Below are positions 1-6,251 of a stretch of DNA of 8,461 bases, piece by piece (position 1 is the first letter of the stretch; each line of letters begins with the position of its first letter). A model generated the notes under the pieces. It was not told the origin of the DNA and ran no database searches. It saw only the letters and a program-made list of their open reading frames with translations. The stretch is taken from the NCBI RefSeq assembly GCF_039812505.1, contig NZ_JBDIAQ010000150.1:1-8461 (forward strand). The letters run 5' to 3'. Position numbers and translations under genes: made by a program. This DNA comes from Intrasporangium_A sp039812505. Its GTDB lineage: Bacteria > Actinomycetota > Actinomycetes > Actinomycetales > Dermatophilaceae.

Positions 1-2
1 GG

Positions 3-76
3 TGGACGTGAAGGGACTCGAACCCCTGACCTCTCGCGTGTGAAGCGAACGCTCTAACCAACTGAGCTACACGTCC
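3..76 (-). tRNA. tRNA-Val, anticodon CAC
   Basis: Read on the minus strand, the sequence folds as a complete 74-nt cloverleaf. The acceptor stem pairs GGACGTG (76-70) with CACGTCC (10-4). The D arm carries AGCTCAGTTGGTTAGAGC. The anticodon stem TTCGC/GCGAG encloses the loop TTCACAC, giving anticodon CAC, which reads GUG valine codons. The T arm has the usual GGTTCGAGTCC signature. The discriminator base is A (position 3), and positions 2-1 read CC, so the CCA tail appears to be encoded, with its final A beyond the window edge. A GUG-reading tRNA-Val fits the GC-rich codon use of the surrounding genes. Confidence 0.96.
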
Positions 77-105
77 GGACGCCACCCTTGTGGGGCGACG
101 GAGGC

Positions 106-136
106 ACCCTATCCAATCCCATGCGTCCCCCGGAAA
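106..136 (-). promoter_or_regulatory. Possible promoter of tRNA-Val
   Basis: On the minus strand a TAGGGT hexamer (111-106) lies about 30 bases upstream of the mature tRNA 5' end. It could serve as an actinobacterial -10 box (TANNNT). A TTTCCG sequence about 19 bp further upstream (136-131) is the best -35 candidate, but it is weak. This would place the start near position 99 and leave a leader of about 23 nt to be removed by RNase P. It is an inference from position and hexamer only. Confidence 0.35.
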
Positions 137-144
137 TCGGACCA

Positions 145-165
145 CCCGGCGGACTGCTCCGCGGG
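145..165 (-). terminator. Stem-loop after the PGPGW gene, possible terminator
   Basis: CCCG-(g)-CGGA (145-153) pairs with TCCGCGGG (158-165) around the loop CTGC. This gives an 8-bp stem with one bulged base, directly downstream of the minus-strand stop codon at 168-170. No T-rich tract follows, which is common for hairpins at gene ends in high-GC actinobacteria. A second short hairpin, GGCGTC/GACGCC at 164-179, overlaps the stop codon. Either could end the minus-strand transcript before tRNA-Val. Confidence 0.4.
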
Positions 166-167
166 CG

Positions 168-650
168 TCAGCCGACGCCGGGCAGCTCCCGCAGCGCGTC
201 GGCCGCCCACTGCGGCAGGAACCCGGGCACCCCCGTCGCCACCAGCAGCCCCCACAGCACCAGCCAGACGAGCAGCAGTGTGCCCGTCGCGACGAGGCCG
301 CGCACCCACACCGGCTGGGCCATGACCCAGTCGTTCCACTTGCCTACCTGACGCCGGGCGAACGTGAGCACCCGCTGGGCGAACTCGAACTCGCTCGCCA
401 GTATCATCAGGCCGAAGAACACGACGAGCCAGCCGGGCCCGGGTGCCGGGACCATGACCAAGCCGGCGACGGTGACGAACCCGCCGACGATGCCGACGGC
501 GGAGCGCCACGCGAGATGCGTGGCCCGGTTCCGGCGCAGTCGCGCTCGCCAGGCCCATCGGTCCTCGTGCGCGTCGAGGGTGACGTTCCGGTCGGAGTAG
601 TCCACGTCGTCCGGCCGCCCCGTCCGGTCCGAGGACTGCTTCTCGCTCAC
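168..650 (-). CDS. PGPGW-motif (TIGR02611-like) transmembrane protein
   Basis: A 160-residue protein starting at GTG 650, with TGA at 170-168. The N-terminal ~45 residues are charged and probably cytosolic. Hydrophobic segments follow at about 50-67, 72-88 and 117-140. Between the first two lies PAPGPGW (68-74), the signature of the PGPGW putative transmembrane family (TIGR02611 in actinobacteria). The segment after it, FFGLMILASEFEFAQ, is also family-like. The molecular function of this family is not known. The start overlaps the stop of the upstream aminotransferase gene as GTGA (650-647), so translation is probably coupled, and no strong independent Shine-Dalgarno is seen. A much longer in-frame N-terminal extension exists, but it is antisense-like read-through of the aminotransferase region and was discarded. 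The family call is firm and the exact start is likely. Confidence 0.85.
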   Translation of the reverse strand: MSEKQSSDRTGRPDDVDYSDRNVTLDAHEDRWAWRARLRRNRATHLAWRSAVGIVGGFVTVAGLVMVPAPGPGWLVVFFGLMILASEFEFAQRVLTFARRQVGKWNDWVMAQPVWVRGLVATGTLLLVWLVLWGLLVATGVPGFLPQWAADALRELPGVG

Positions 651-1492
651 GGGTCGGGGTTCCCCGCAGCGTTCTCGCGGAAGACCTGCTGCAGCCGCGT
701 CGTCACGGGCCGGTCGCCGGGCAGCGCGCGCCCGTCGACGGCATGCACGGCCAGGATGTCCTTGGTCGTGCTGGTGATGAAGACCTCGTCCGCCTCGTCG
801 AGCACCCGGAGCGGCAGCGCGGTCTCCTGCACCGGTATGCCGCTCACCCCCGCCCACTCGATGGTCAGCCCGCGCGTGATGCCGGGGAGCAGACCGGCCT
901 CGACGGGCGGCGTCAGCACCTCGCCCGCACGCACGACGAAGATGTTGCTGCCGGTGCACTCGCACAGCTCACCGCGGGTGTTGGCGAAGACCGCCTCGAC
1001 GCCGCCACGCTGCTGGGCGTACTCGAGGGCGATGACGTTCTCGGCGTACGAGGTGGTCTTGAGCCCGGCTACGGCGGACCGTTCGTTGCGGGTCCACGGC
1101 ACGACCACGACCGCACCCGAGTCGGGCGGCCGGGGCTGAGGCCCGGCCAGCACGATGTAGGTGGGCGCGGACGGCAACCGGTCGGACCCGAGCGGTCCGG
1201 CGCCCCCGGTCACGCTGTAGCGCAGCCGCCCGAGGTCGATGTCGGTGCCCTCGAGGACCGCCGCGATCCCCTCACCCAGCAGGTCCAGGTCGATGTCCGG
1301 CAGCCCGAGCCCGGCCGCCGAGCGCAGCAGCCGCTCGTGATGGCGGCGCAGCGCGAAGGTCCGCCCGTGCTCGATCTTGACCGTCTCGAACACGCCGTCG
1401 CCCACGGTCACCCCGTGGTCGAGCGCGGCCAGGGCCGGCGTGTCCGGCTCCACGAGCCGACCGTTCACCCAGACCCTGATCTCGCCACTCAT
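647..1492 (-). CDS. Class IV PLP-dependent aminotransferase (PabC/Ilv-like)
   Basis: A 281-residue fold-type IV PLP enzyme of normal family length. The pattern is DHGVTVGDGVFETVKI (26-40), the phosphate-binding-type Arg in LRRHHERL (about 50), GLKTTSYAENVIALEYA with the likely Schiff-base lysine K145, the ELCECTGSNIFVV block with E178 as the likely PLP N1 partner, and LLPGITR (201-207). Members include branched-chain aminotransferases, D-amino-acid aminotransferases and 4-amino-4-deoxychorismate lyase (PabC). The short size and the KTTSY context suit a PabC- or DAAT-like member, but the sequence alone does not decide the substrate. ATG 1492 was chosen because AGGAGGA (1507-1501) precedes it by 8 nt; an in-frame upstream extension to 1573 lacks conserved residues. 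The gene overlaps the PGPGW gene by GTGA and so forms an operon with it. Confidence 0.88.
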   Translation of the reverse strand: MSGEIRVWVNGRLVEPDTPALAALDHGVTVGDGVFETVKIEHGRTFALRRHHERLLRSAAGLGLPDIDLDLLGEGIAAVLEGTDIDLGRLRYSVTGGAGPLGSDRLPSAPTYIVLAGPQPRPPDSGAVVVVPWTRNERSAVAGLKTTSYAENVIALEYAQQRGGVEAVFANTRGELCECTGSNIFVVRAGEVLTPPVEAGLLPGITRGLTIEWAGVSGIPVQETALPLRVLDEADEVFITSTTKDILAVHAVDGRALPGDRPVTTRLQQVFRENAAGNPDP

Positions 1493-1500
1493 CCGCCCAT

Positions 1501-1507
1501 TCCTCCT
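1501..1507 (-). promoter_or_regulatory. Ribosome binding site of the aminotransferase
   Basis: AGGAGGA on the minus strand is a near-perfect Shine-Dalgarno, 8 nt before ATG 1492. It decides this start over the in-frame upstream option at 1573 and over an out-of-frame ATG at 1500. Confidence 0.8.
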
Positions 1508-1645
1508 GCGCACCGGCCCACCCGGACACCTTGCCCCACGCGGGGCCGGCGAGTCGAGCCGCCCTGTCCACAACGTCCGGGTCCCGGTCGCCAGTTCCGC
1601 CGCACCTCCTGCATGCCTCGGGTTGCCTCGAGTGGCGCACGCCGG

Positions 1646-1917
1646 TCATGCGGGCGCGAGGGTCTCGGTGAGGGTGTGGTGGATCCGCTGCAGGTCGACC
1701 CGACGATCACCCCGACGGTACGTTCGACGGCCTTGGCGAACGACTGGTTCAGGCTCGGCTGCACGACCAGCAGCGCCGCGATCGCCGCGAAGACCGGGAG
1801 CGGGCCGGGCAGCAGCCACCCCGCCAGCAGCCATGCCGCGACCGTCGCCACGGCCGACTTCAGCACCTGAAGCAGCGGCGAACGTCGGTTGGCGCGGAAG
1901 GTCGCGGTCACTCGCAT
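1646..1917 (-). pseudogene. FUSC / aromatic acid exporter remnant with internal deletion and frame change
   Basis: From ATG 1917 the first ~74 residues look like the start of a FUSC-family (fusaric acid / aromatic acid exporter, ArAE type) membrane protein. A cationic tail is followed by LKSAVATVAAWLLAGWLLPG, then PVFAAIAALLVVQPSLNQS and KAVERTVGVIVGS (64-74). After about position 1696 this frame loses membrane character and becomes low-complexity Arg/Pro/Gly sequence to a stop at 1489. In another frame the bases just after that point read VDLQRIHHTLTETLAPA and stop at TGA 1648-1646, which looks like a FUSC-type C-terminal tail. The simplest reading is a gene whose N-terminal ~70 codons were fused to its last ~15 codons by a large out-of-frame internal deletion. 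The family's remaining membrane and cytosolic parts are missing. Alternatively it is a short expressed protein of 142 residues with two membrane segments. The N-terminal match is fairly clear; the C-terminal match is inference. Confidence 0.6.
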
Positions 1918-1988
1918 GATCCCCACGGTATTGGCCCGGTCCCGGCGGCAGCCGGCCGGCGCCGGGAGCCCGGTGCGCGGCGTACGAC

Positions 1989-2954
1989 CTACGGTCCGGT
2001 CGGCTCGTCACGCCCGTCGCGCTCGTCGCGGTCGGCCCACTCGAGCAGCGGGGCGATGTCGAAGACCGCGTCGTCCATCCCGGCGTGCAGGTCGCCCAGC
2101 CGGGCGAAGCGCCCGGGCATCGTCGCGATCGTGAAGTCGTCAGGCAGGGCGTCGTCGACCTCGTCCCAGGCGACCGGCGCGGAGACGGTCCCACGCGCGT
2201 TGCCGCGCACGCTGTAGGCCGCGGCCATGGTGTGGTCGCGGGCGTTCTGGTTGTAGTCGACGAACAGGTCCGTCGGGGCGCGGTCCTTGCGCCACCACGT
2301 CGTGGTGACGTCGTCGGGCAGTCGCCGCTCCACTTCCCGGGCGAACGCCAGCGCCGCCCGACGCACCACCTTGAAGCCGTGCTCCTGCCGGATCCGCACG
2401 TAGACGTGCATCCCCCTCCCGCCGGAGGTCTTGGGCCAGCCGACCGCACCGAGCTCGTCGAGGACCTCGTGCGCGACGTGGGCAGCCCGCCGCACCCTCG
2501 AGAACGGGCACCGTGGCATCGGGTCCAGGTCGATGCGCCACTCGTCGGGCAGCTCCGGTTGCGGCCGGCGCGAGTTCCACGGGTGGAACTCGACGGTCGA
2601 CATCTGCACCGCCCAGATGACGTCGGCGAGCCTGGTCACGCACAGCTCGTCGGCGTGCAGCCCGTAGCGAGGGAAGTGCAGCCGGACGGTCTCGACCCAC
2701 GGCGGGGCGCCGGCCGGCAGTCGCTTCTGGTGCACCTTCGCGCCGTCGACGCCCTTGGGGAACCGGTGCAGCATGCACGGCCGGTCGCGCAGCGCCCGGA
2801 CGATCCCGTCCCCGACGGACAGGTAGTAGTCGGCCAGGTCGCGCTTGGTCTCGCCACGCTCGGAGAAGTAGACCCGGTCGGGGTTGGTCAGCCGCACCTC
2901 GTAGCCGTCCACGTCGAGCACGGTCGCGGGGGTCCTGCTCGCAGCGGCGGCCAT
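1989..2954 (-). CDS. Stand-alone LigD-type polymerase/primase domain protein (NHEJ)
   Basis: A 321-residue protein matching the archaeo-eukaryotic primase-like polymerase domain of bacterial LigD along its whole length. Visible blocks are LTNPDRVYF (22-30), MLHRFPKGVDG (61-71), VEFHPWNSR (121-129, conserved His 124), WRIDLDP (139-145, metal-binding D142 and D144), KTSGGRGMHVYV (175-186) and LFVDYNQN (230-237, third catalytic Asp D233). All three carboxylates are present, so it should be active. The LigD polymerase domain adds ribo- or deoxyribonucleotides and fills gaps during non-homologous end joining with Ku and the ligase domain. No ligase domain, phosphoesterase domain or ku gene is in the window, so partners would be elsewhere. 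No convincing Shine-Dalgarno precedes ATG 2954. A GTG at 2969 is an alternative start adding five residues, and the transcript may be leaderless. Confidence 0.92.
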   Translation of the reverse strand: MAAAASRTPATVLDVDGYEVRLTNPDRVYFSERGETKRDLADYYLSVGDGIVRALRDRPCMLHRFPKGVDGAKVHQKRLPAGAPPWVETVRLHFPRYGLHADELCVTRLADVIWAVQMSTVEFHPWNSRRPQPELPDEWRIDLDPMPRCPFSRVRRAAHVAHEVLDELGAVGWPKTSGGRGMHVYVRIRQEHGFKVVRRAALAFAREVERRLPDDVTTTWWRKDRAPTDLFVDYNQNARDHTMAAAYSVRGNARGTVSAPVAWDEVDDALPDDFTIATMPGRFARLGDLHAGMDDAVFDIAPLLEWADRDERDGRDEPTGP

Positions 2955-2965
2955 GGTCGATTGGA

Positions 2966-2980
2966 CCACAGCGGGTGTGG
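2966..2980. promoter_or_regulatory. Inverted repeat in the divergent promoter region
   Basis: CCACA-gcggg-TGTGG is a 15-bp inverted repeat 11 to 26 bases upstream of the polymerase ATG at 2954. In a leaderless promoter this is where the -10/-35 spacer would lie, with TCCAAT (2965-2960) as a weak -10 candidate. It could be an operator, but the arms are only 5 bp and chance occurrence is possible. Confidence 0.25.
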
Positions 2981-3072
2981 CCCGAGGGGGTGCTGTGTGC
3001 CGAGCCGGCCCGTCGGGTCGCGGTCAACGCCAACCCGGCGCGGTTCAGCGCGCCGCGCACGGCGCCGGAACG

Positions 3073-3086
3073 CTATCGTCTGGCCA
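3073..3086 (+). promoter_or_regulatory. -10 box of an apparently leaderless promoter for the ATP-grasp pair
   Basis: TATCGT (3073-3078) fits the actinobacterial -10 pattern TANNNT and lies 7 bases before ATG 3086, so the predicted transcript would start at or beside the start codon. No Shine-Dalgarno is seen before this ATG, which supports a leaderless mRNA. No good -35 at 17-18 bp spacing was found. The remaining intergenic stretch 2955-3072 is very GC-rich and shows no gene. Confidence 0.5.
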
Positions 3087-4321
3087 TGAGCGGGAAGCCG
3101 GTCGCATTCGTTGCTCCCTACCTGCTGGAGGCCACGACGAGGTTCGTGGCCACCGCAGCCCGACTGCCCGGGGTACGCCTCGGGCTCGTCACCTGCGAGC
3201 CCGTCGAGAAGCTGCCCCCGGTGCTCAAGGAGCACCTGGCCGCGCACTGGCGGATCGAGGACGCCCTGGACGCCCAGCAGATCCTCACCGCCGTCCGCGG
3301 GCTGAGCGGTCAGCTCGGCCCGATCGAGCGGCTCGTCGCAGCGCTCGAGGAGCTGCAGGTGCCGGTCGCGCAGGTCCGCGAGGCGCTCGGCATCCCCGGC
3401 ATGGACGCCGAGACCGCACGCAACGTCAGGGACAAGGCGCGGATGAAGACCGTGCTGCGGAATGCCGGGATCCCGTGCGCCCGCCACCGGCTCGTCGCCT
3501 CGCCGGAGGCTGCGGTCGGCTTCGCCCAGGAGGTGGGCTTCCCGCTCGTGCTCAAGCCGCCCGCCGGCGCCGGCGCCCGGGCGACCTACCGGCTCGACGG
3601 TCCGGACGACCTGCGCAGCTGGCTCGACGTGGACCCCCCGAACGAGGCGGCTCCCGGCCTGCTGGAGGAGTTCCTCGTCGGCGACGAGCACAGCTTCGAC
3701 AGCATCACCGTGAACGGCCGGACCATCTGGTGGTCCATCTCCGACTACCTGCCACCGCCGCTGACGGTACTGCGCAACCCGTGGATCCAGTGGAGCGTGC
3801 TGCTGCCCCGGGAGATCGACACGCCCGAGTACGCCGAGATCAGCCGGGTGGGCCCGGCCGCCCTGCGGGCCCTGGGCGTGCGCGACGCCCTGACGCACAT
3901 GGAGTGGTTCCGCAGGCCGGACGGGTCGGTGGCCGTCTCCGAGGTCGCGGCCCGGCCGCCCGGCGCCCAGATCACCTCGATGATCGGCTACGCCCACGGG
4001 GTCGACTTCCACCGGGTCTGGACCGAGCTGATGCTGCTCGGCTCGGTCAGCCCGATGGAGCGCTCGTATGCCGCCGGGACGGTCTACCTGCGCGGGCAGG
4101 GCCGGGGCCGGGTCCGGGCAGTGCACGGGATCGAGCAGCTGCAACGCGACATCGGCGACCTCGTCGTCGAGTCCCGGCTGCCGCGGCCCGGGCAGGCGTC
4201 CTCGTCCTCGTACGAGGGCGAGGGCTTCATCATCGTGCGCCACCCCCGCACGGATGTCGTGCGCGAGGCGGTCGGGCACATCCTGAGCACGGTCCGGGTC
4301 GAGCTTGCCGAGGAGCTGTAA
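3086..4321 (+). CDS. ATP-grasp domain ligase, first of a tandem pair
   Basis: A 411-residue ATP-grasp enzyme. Residues ~1-110 form an alpha/beta pre-ATP-grasp domain (VAFVAPYL near the start). The ATP-grasp fold follows: RDKARMKTVLRNAGIP (115-130), GFPLVLKPPAGAGARATYR (151-169) with nucleotide-binding K157 and a Gly/Ala-rich loop, hinge LLEEFLVGDEHSFDS (192-206), THMEWF (270-275), and the metal/ATP site VSEVAARPPGA (284-294) with E286 and R290. The usual E-x-N-x-R has Ala in place of Asn. The C-terminal part ends with EGFIIVRHPRTD. Such enzymes activate a carboxylate as acyl-phosphate and join it to an amine or other nucleophile; the substrate cannot be told here. ATG 3086 was chosen over an in-frame upstream start (2975) because the extension is unconserved in character and a -10 box sits just before 3086. 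Its stop overlaps the next start as TAATG. Confidence 0.88.
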   Translation: MSGKPVAFVAPYLLEATTRFVATAARLPGVRLGLVTCEPVEKLPPVLKEHLAAHWRIEDALDAQQILTAVRGLSGQLGPIERLVAALEELQVPVAQVREALGIPGMDAETARNVRDKARMKTVLRNAGIPCARHRLVASPEAAVGFAQEVGFPLVLKPPAGAGARATYRLDGPDDLRSWLDVDPPNEAAPGLLEEFLVGDEHSFDSITVNGRTIWWSISDYLPPPLTVLRNPWIQWSVLLPREIDTPEYAEISRVGPAALRALGVRDALTHMEWFRRPDGSVAVSEVAARPPGAQITSMIGYAHGVDFHRVWTELMLLGSVSPMERSYAAGTVYLRGQGRGRVRAVHGIEQLQRDIGDLVVESRLPRPGQASSSSYEGEGFIIVRHPRTDVVREAVGHILSTVRVELAEEL

Positions 4322-5535
4322 TGAACATCGTCATGATCTCGCCGGGCTACCCGCCCGAGATGGCCTTCTTCACCCGGGCGCTGGCCCGGGCCGGCGCGAC
4401 CGTCATCGGGCTCGGCGACCAGGGCCGGGACGCGCTTCCGCCCGAGGCCCGCGAGGGCCTGACCCACTACGAGCGCGTCTCGCTGGCCGACGAGGGCTCG
4501 GTTCTCGCGACGCTCCAGCAGCTCGCCCGGCACGTCTCCTTCGACCGGGTCGAGTGCCTGTGGGAGCCGTACATGCTGCTGGCCGCCACCATCCGGGAGC
4601 GCTTCGGTGTGCCCGGGATGACCGTCGAGCAGACCATCCCGTTCCGGGACAAGGAGGCGATGAAGCTCGTCCTGGACGCCGCCGGGATCCGCACGCCGCG
4701 GCACGCCAAGGCACGCACGGTGTCCGAGGTCTGGGAGGCCGCCGAGCGCATCGGCTTCCCGCTCATCGTCAAGCCGATCGCCGGCGCCGGGTCGGCCGAC
4801 ACCTACCGGATCGACTCCTTCGACGACCTGGCCGAGGTGCTGCCCGCGATGCGCCACGTCCGCCGGGTCAGCGTGGAGGAGTTCATCGAGGCCGAGGAGT
4901 TCACCTACGACACGATCTGTGCTGACGGCCAGGTCCTCGTCGACAACATCTCCTGGTACCGGCCCCGGCCCCTGCAGGGGCGCAGCCACGAGTGGATCAC
5001 CCCGGTGACCCTCGCCCTGCGCGACACGCACCAGCCGACCCTCCAGCCGGGCCGCGAGATGGGCGCGCAGGTGCTCTCGGCGCTCGGCTTCCAGACCGGG
5101 TTCACGCACATGGAGTGGTACCTCAAGCCCGACGGCGAAGCCGTGTTCGGCGAGATCGGGGCCCGGGCCCCCGGGGCGCGCAGCGTCGACATCATGAACT
5201 ACGCCACCGACGCCGACTTCTTCCTCGCCTGGGCCCAGGCCGTGGTGCACGGCCGGCTGGGGCAGCAGATCGAACGGCGCTACAACGCGGCCAACCTGTT
5301 CAAGCGGGCCCAGGGCTCGGGACGGATCACCCGCATCGAGGGGCTCGAGCCGCTGCTGGCCCGCTACGGGCCGAACGTATGTGCCGTCGAGCTGCTGCCC
5401 ATCGGTGCGCACCGGCGGGACTGGCGCGCCACGCTGCTCTCGGACGGCATGGTCATCGTGCGCCACCCCGACCTCGACGCGACCGTGGAGATGTGCGACC
5501 GCTTCGGCGTCGAGCTGCAGCTGTACGCCCAGTAG
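4321..5535 (+). CDS. ATP-grasp domain ligase, second of a tandem pair
   Basis: A 404-residue paralogue of the preceding protein. The start MNIVMISPGYPPEMAFFTRAL suggests a Rossmann-like N-terminal domain. ATP-grasp blocks are FRDKEAMKLVLDAAGI (108-123), GFPLIVKPIAGAGSADTYR (145-163) with K151, VEEFIEAEEFTYDT (185-198), FTHMEWY (261-267) and FGEIGARAPGA (276-286) with E278 and R282. The C-terminal part shares order and wording with the first gene (GSGRITRIEGLEPL, DGMVIVRHPDLD). The EIGAR variant of the metal site resembles that of some amino-acid/dipeptide-forming ATP-grasp ligases, which suggests but does not prove amide bond formation. ATG 4321 shares its A with the upstream TAA stop, so translation is coupled and the two proteins are probably made in similar amounts. 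A heterodimer or two successive ligation steps are both possible. No carrier protein, precursor peptide or transporter gene is next to them. Confidence 0.88.
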   Translation: MNIVMISPGYPPEMAFFTRALARAGATVIGLGDQGRDALPPEAREGLTHYERVSLADEGSVLATLQQLARHVSFDRVECLWEPYMLLAATIRERFGVPGMTVEQTIPFRDKEAMKLVLDAAGIRTPRHAKARTVSEVWEAAERIGFPLIVKPIAGAGSADTYRIDSFDDLAEVLPAMRHVRRVSVEEFIEAEEFTYDTICADGQVLVDNISWYRPRPLQGRSHEWITPVTLALRDTHQPTLQPGREMGAQVLSALGFQTGFTHMEWYLKPDGEAVFGEIGARAPGARSVDIMNYATDADFFLAWAQAVVHGRLGQQIERRYNAANLFKRAQGSGRITRIEGLEPLLARYGPNVCAVELLPIGAHRRDWRATLLSDGMVIVRHPDLDATVEMCDRFGVELQLYAQ

Positions 5536-5537
5536 CA

Positions 5538-5560
5538 GGCCGGCCCGACCGGCTGCCGGT
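5538..5560. terminator. Short hairpin between convergent genes, weak terminator candidate
   Basis: GCCGG-cccga-CCGGC (5539-5553) can form a 5-bp stem, and the overlapping ACCGG-ctg-CCGGT (5548-5560) is an alternative fold. It lies in the 27-bp gap between the converging ATP-grasp and hxlR stop codons. There is no T tract. Support is positional only. Confidence 0.25.
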
Positions 5561-5562
5561 GC

Positions 5563-6237
5563 TCAGCGGGCCGCCGCCAGGGTGGCCAGGGCGGACCGGC
5601 CGATCCACTCGGGCAGCTCGCGCCGGGCCCGGGCCGACCCGGCCACGACGAGGTCGCCCCGGTTCTCGGCGTGGTGCCAACGCTCCTCCCCGCGCCAGAT
5701 CCTCGTGAGCAGGCGCAGCGGCATCCGCACGGTGGCGACGACCTCGTAGCCAGGGTCGGCGTCGCACACGTCGACGTCGTCGCCGGTCACGACCAGCCAC
5801 CAGCGCGAGCTGCGCCCGGGCACGTCCGGGAACTCGAACGCGACAGCAGTGCGCCCGCGCGGCCAGCGCTCGACGGGGACGGTGCGCCGGATGTCCCAGA
5901 ACAACAGGTGCGGGTCCAGATCCTCGTCACCCAGCTCGGGGATCCACCGCAGCCCCCACAGGCCGAGGGCGTTGACCACGTCGAGCAGGTCGGTGCCCGA
6001 CCTGGTGAGGGTGTACGAGGTGCGCTGGGCGTCAACCTCGCGGTGCACGATCCCGGCACGCTCGAGCGAGCGCAGGCGCTTGGACAGCAGGGCCGGCGAC
6101 ATCTTCGGCACCCCTCGGCGCAGCTCGTTGAAGTGGGTGCTGCCGAGCAGCAGCTCGCGCACGATCAGCAGCGTCCAGCGCTCGTCGAGGACCTCCATCG
6201 CCTTGGCGACCGGGCAGAACTGGCCGTAGGACGTCAT
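5563..6237 (-). CDS. HxlR-family transcriptional regulator with C-terminal SCP2-like domain
   Basis: A 224-residue DNA-binding protein. Residues ~5-100 form the HxlR/MarR-like winged helix: conserved N-terminal Cys in FCPVAKAMEVLDERWTLLIV (C8), FNELRRGVPKMSPALLSKRLRSLERAGIV (recognition helix region), and the wing VHREVDAQRTSYTLTRSG. Residues ~110-220 form a second domain (LLFWDIRRT, FEFPDVP, EVVATVRMPLRLLTRIWRGE) resembling the SCP2 sterol-carrier-like tail of longer HxlR proteins, which may bind a hydrophobic effector. C8 may allow redox or electrophile sensing as in YodB/HypR-type members; that is inference. ATG 6237 follows GGAGG (6249-6245) by 7 nt. The gene is divergent from the methyltransferase and is probably its regulator and its own. 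Confidence 0.92.
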   Translation of the reverse strand: MTSYGQFCPVAKAMEVLDERWTLLIVRELLLGSTHFNELRRGVPKMSPALLSKRLRSLERAGIVHREVDAQRTSYTLTRSGTDLLDVVNALGLWGLRWIPELGDEDLDPHLLFWDIRRTVPVERWPRGRTAVAFEFPDVPGRSSRWWLVVTGDDVDVCDADPGYEVVATVRMPLRLLTRIWRGEERWHHAENRGDLVVAGSARARRELPEWIGRSALATLAAAR

Positions 6238-6251
6238 CGTCGCGCCTCCCC

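Noticed and set aside
90..1139. Plus-strand open frame of 349 codons opposite the PGPGW and aminotransferase genes
   Set aside because: It has low-complexity Arg/Pro/His-rich composition and no recognisable motif. The minus strand holds two conserved protein families there.
1493..1645. A separate small gene between the FUSC remnant and the aminotransferase
   Set aside because: Only Arg/Gly/Pro-rich frames without motifs are present. The stretch holds the aminotransferase Shine-Dalgarno and otherwise nothing I can support.
1681..1699. Clustered restriction-site words GGATCC, CTGCAG and GTCGAC (plus GCATGC and CTCGAG near 1611-1632) resembling a cloning polylinker
   Set aside because: The order does not match common polylinkers, and the words are spelled by a plausible coding frame (VDLQRI) in GC-rich DNA. 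Chance is more likely than vector contamination, though it happens to coincide with the FUSC junction.
743..1870. Plus-strand open frame of 375 codons opposite the aminotransferase and FUSC remnant
   Set aside because: It is an antisense shadow with biased composition, no ribosome binding site and no motifs.
2085..3089. Plus-strand open frame of 334 codons opposite the LigD-type polymerase
   Set aside because: It is an antisense shadow; the minus strand encodes all LigD polymerase motifs.
2888..5466. Long minus-strand open frames of about 460 codons antisense to both ATP-grasp genes
   Set aside because: They are typical of high-GC DNA opposite real genes. Their composition is rich in Gly, Arg, Pro, Asp and His with no domain motifs, while the plus-strand frames carry clear ATP-grasp motifs.
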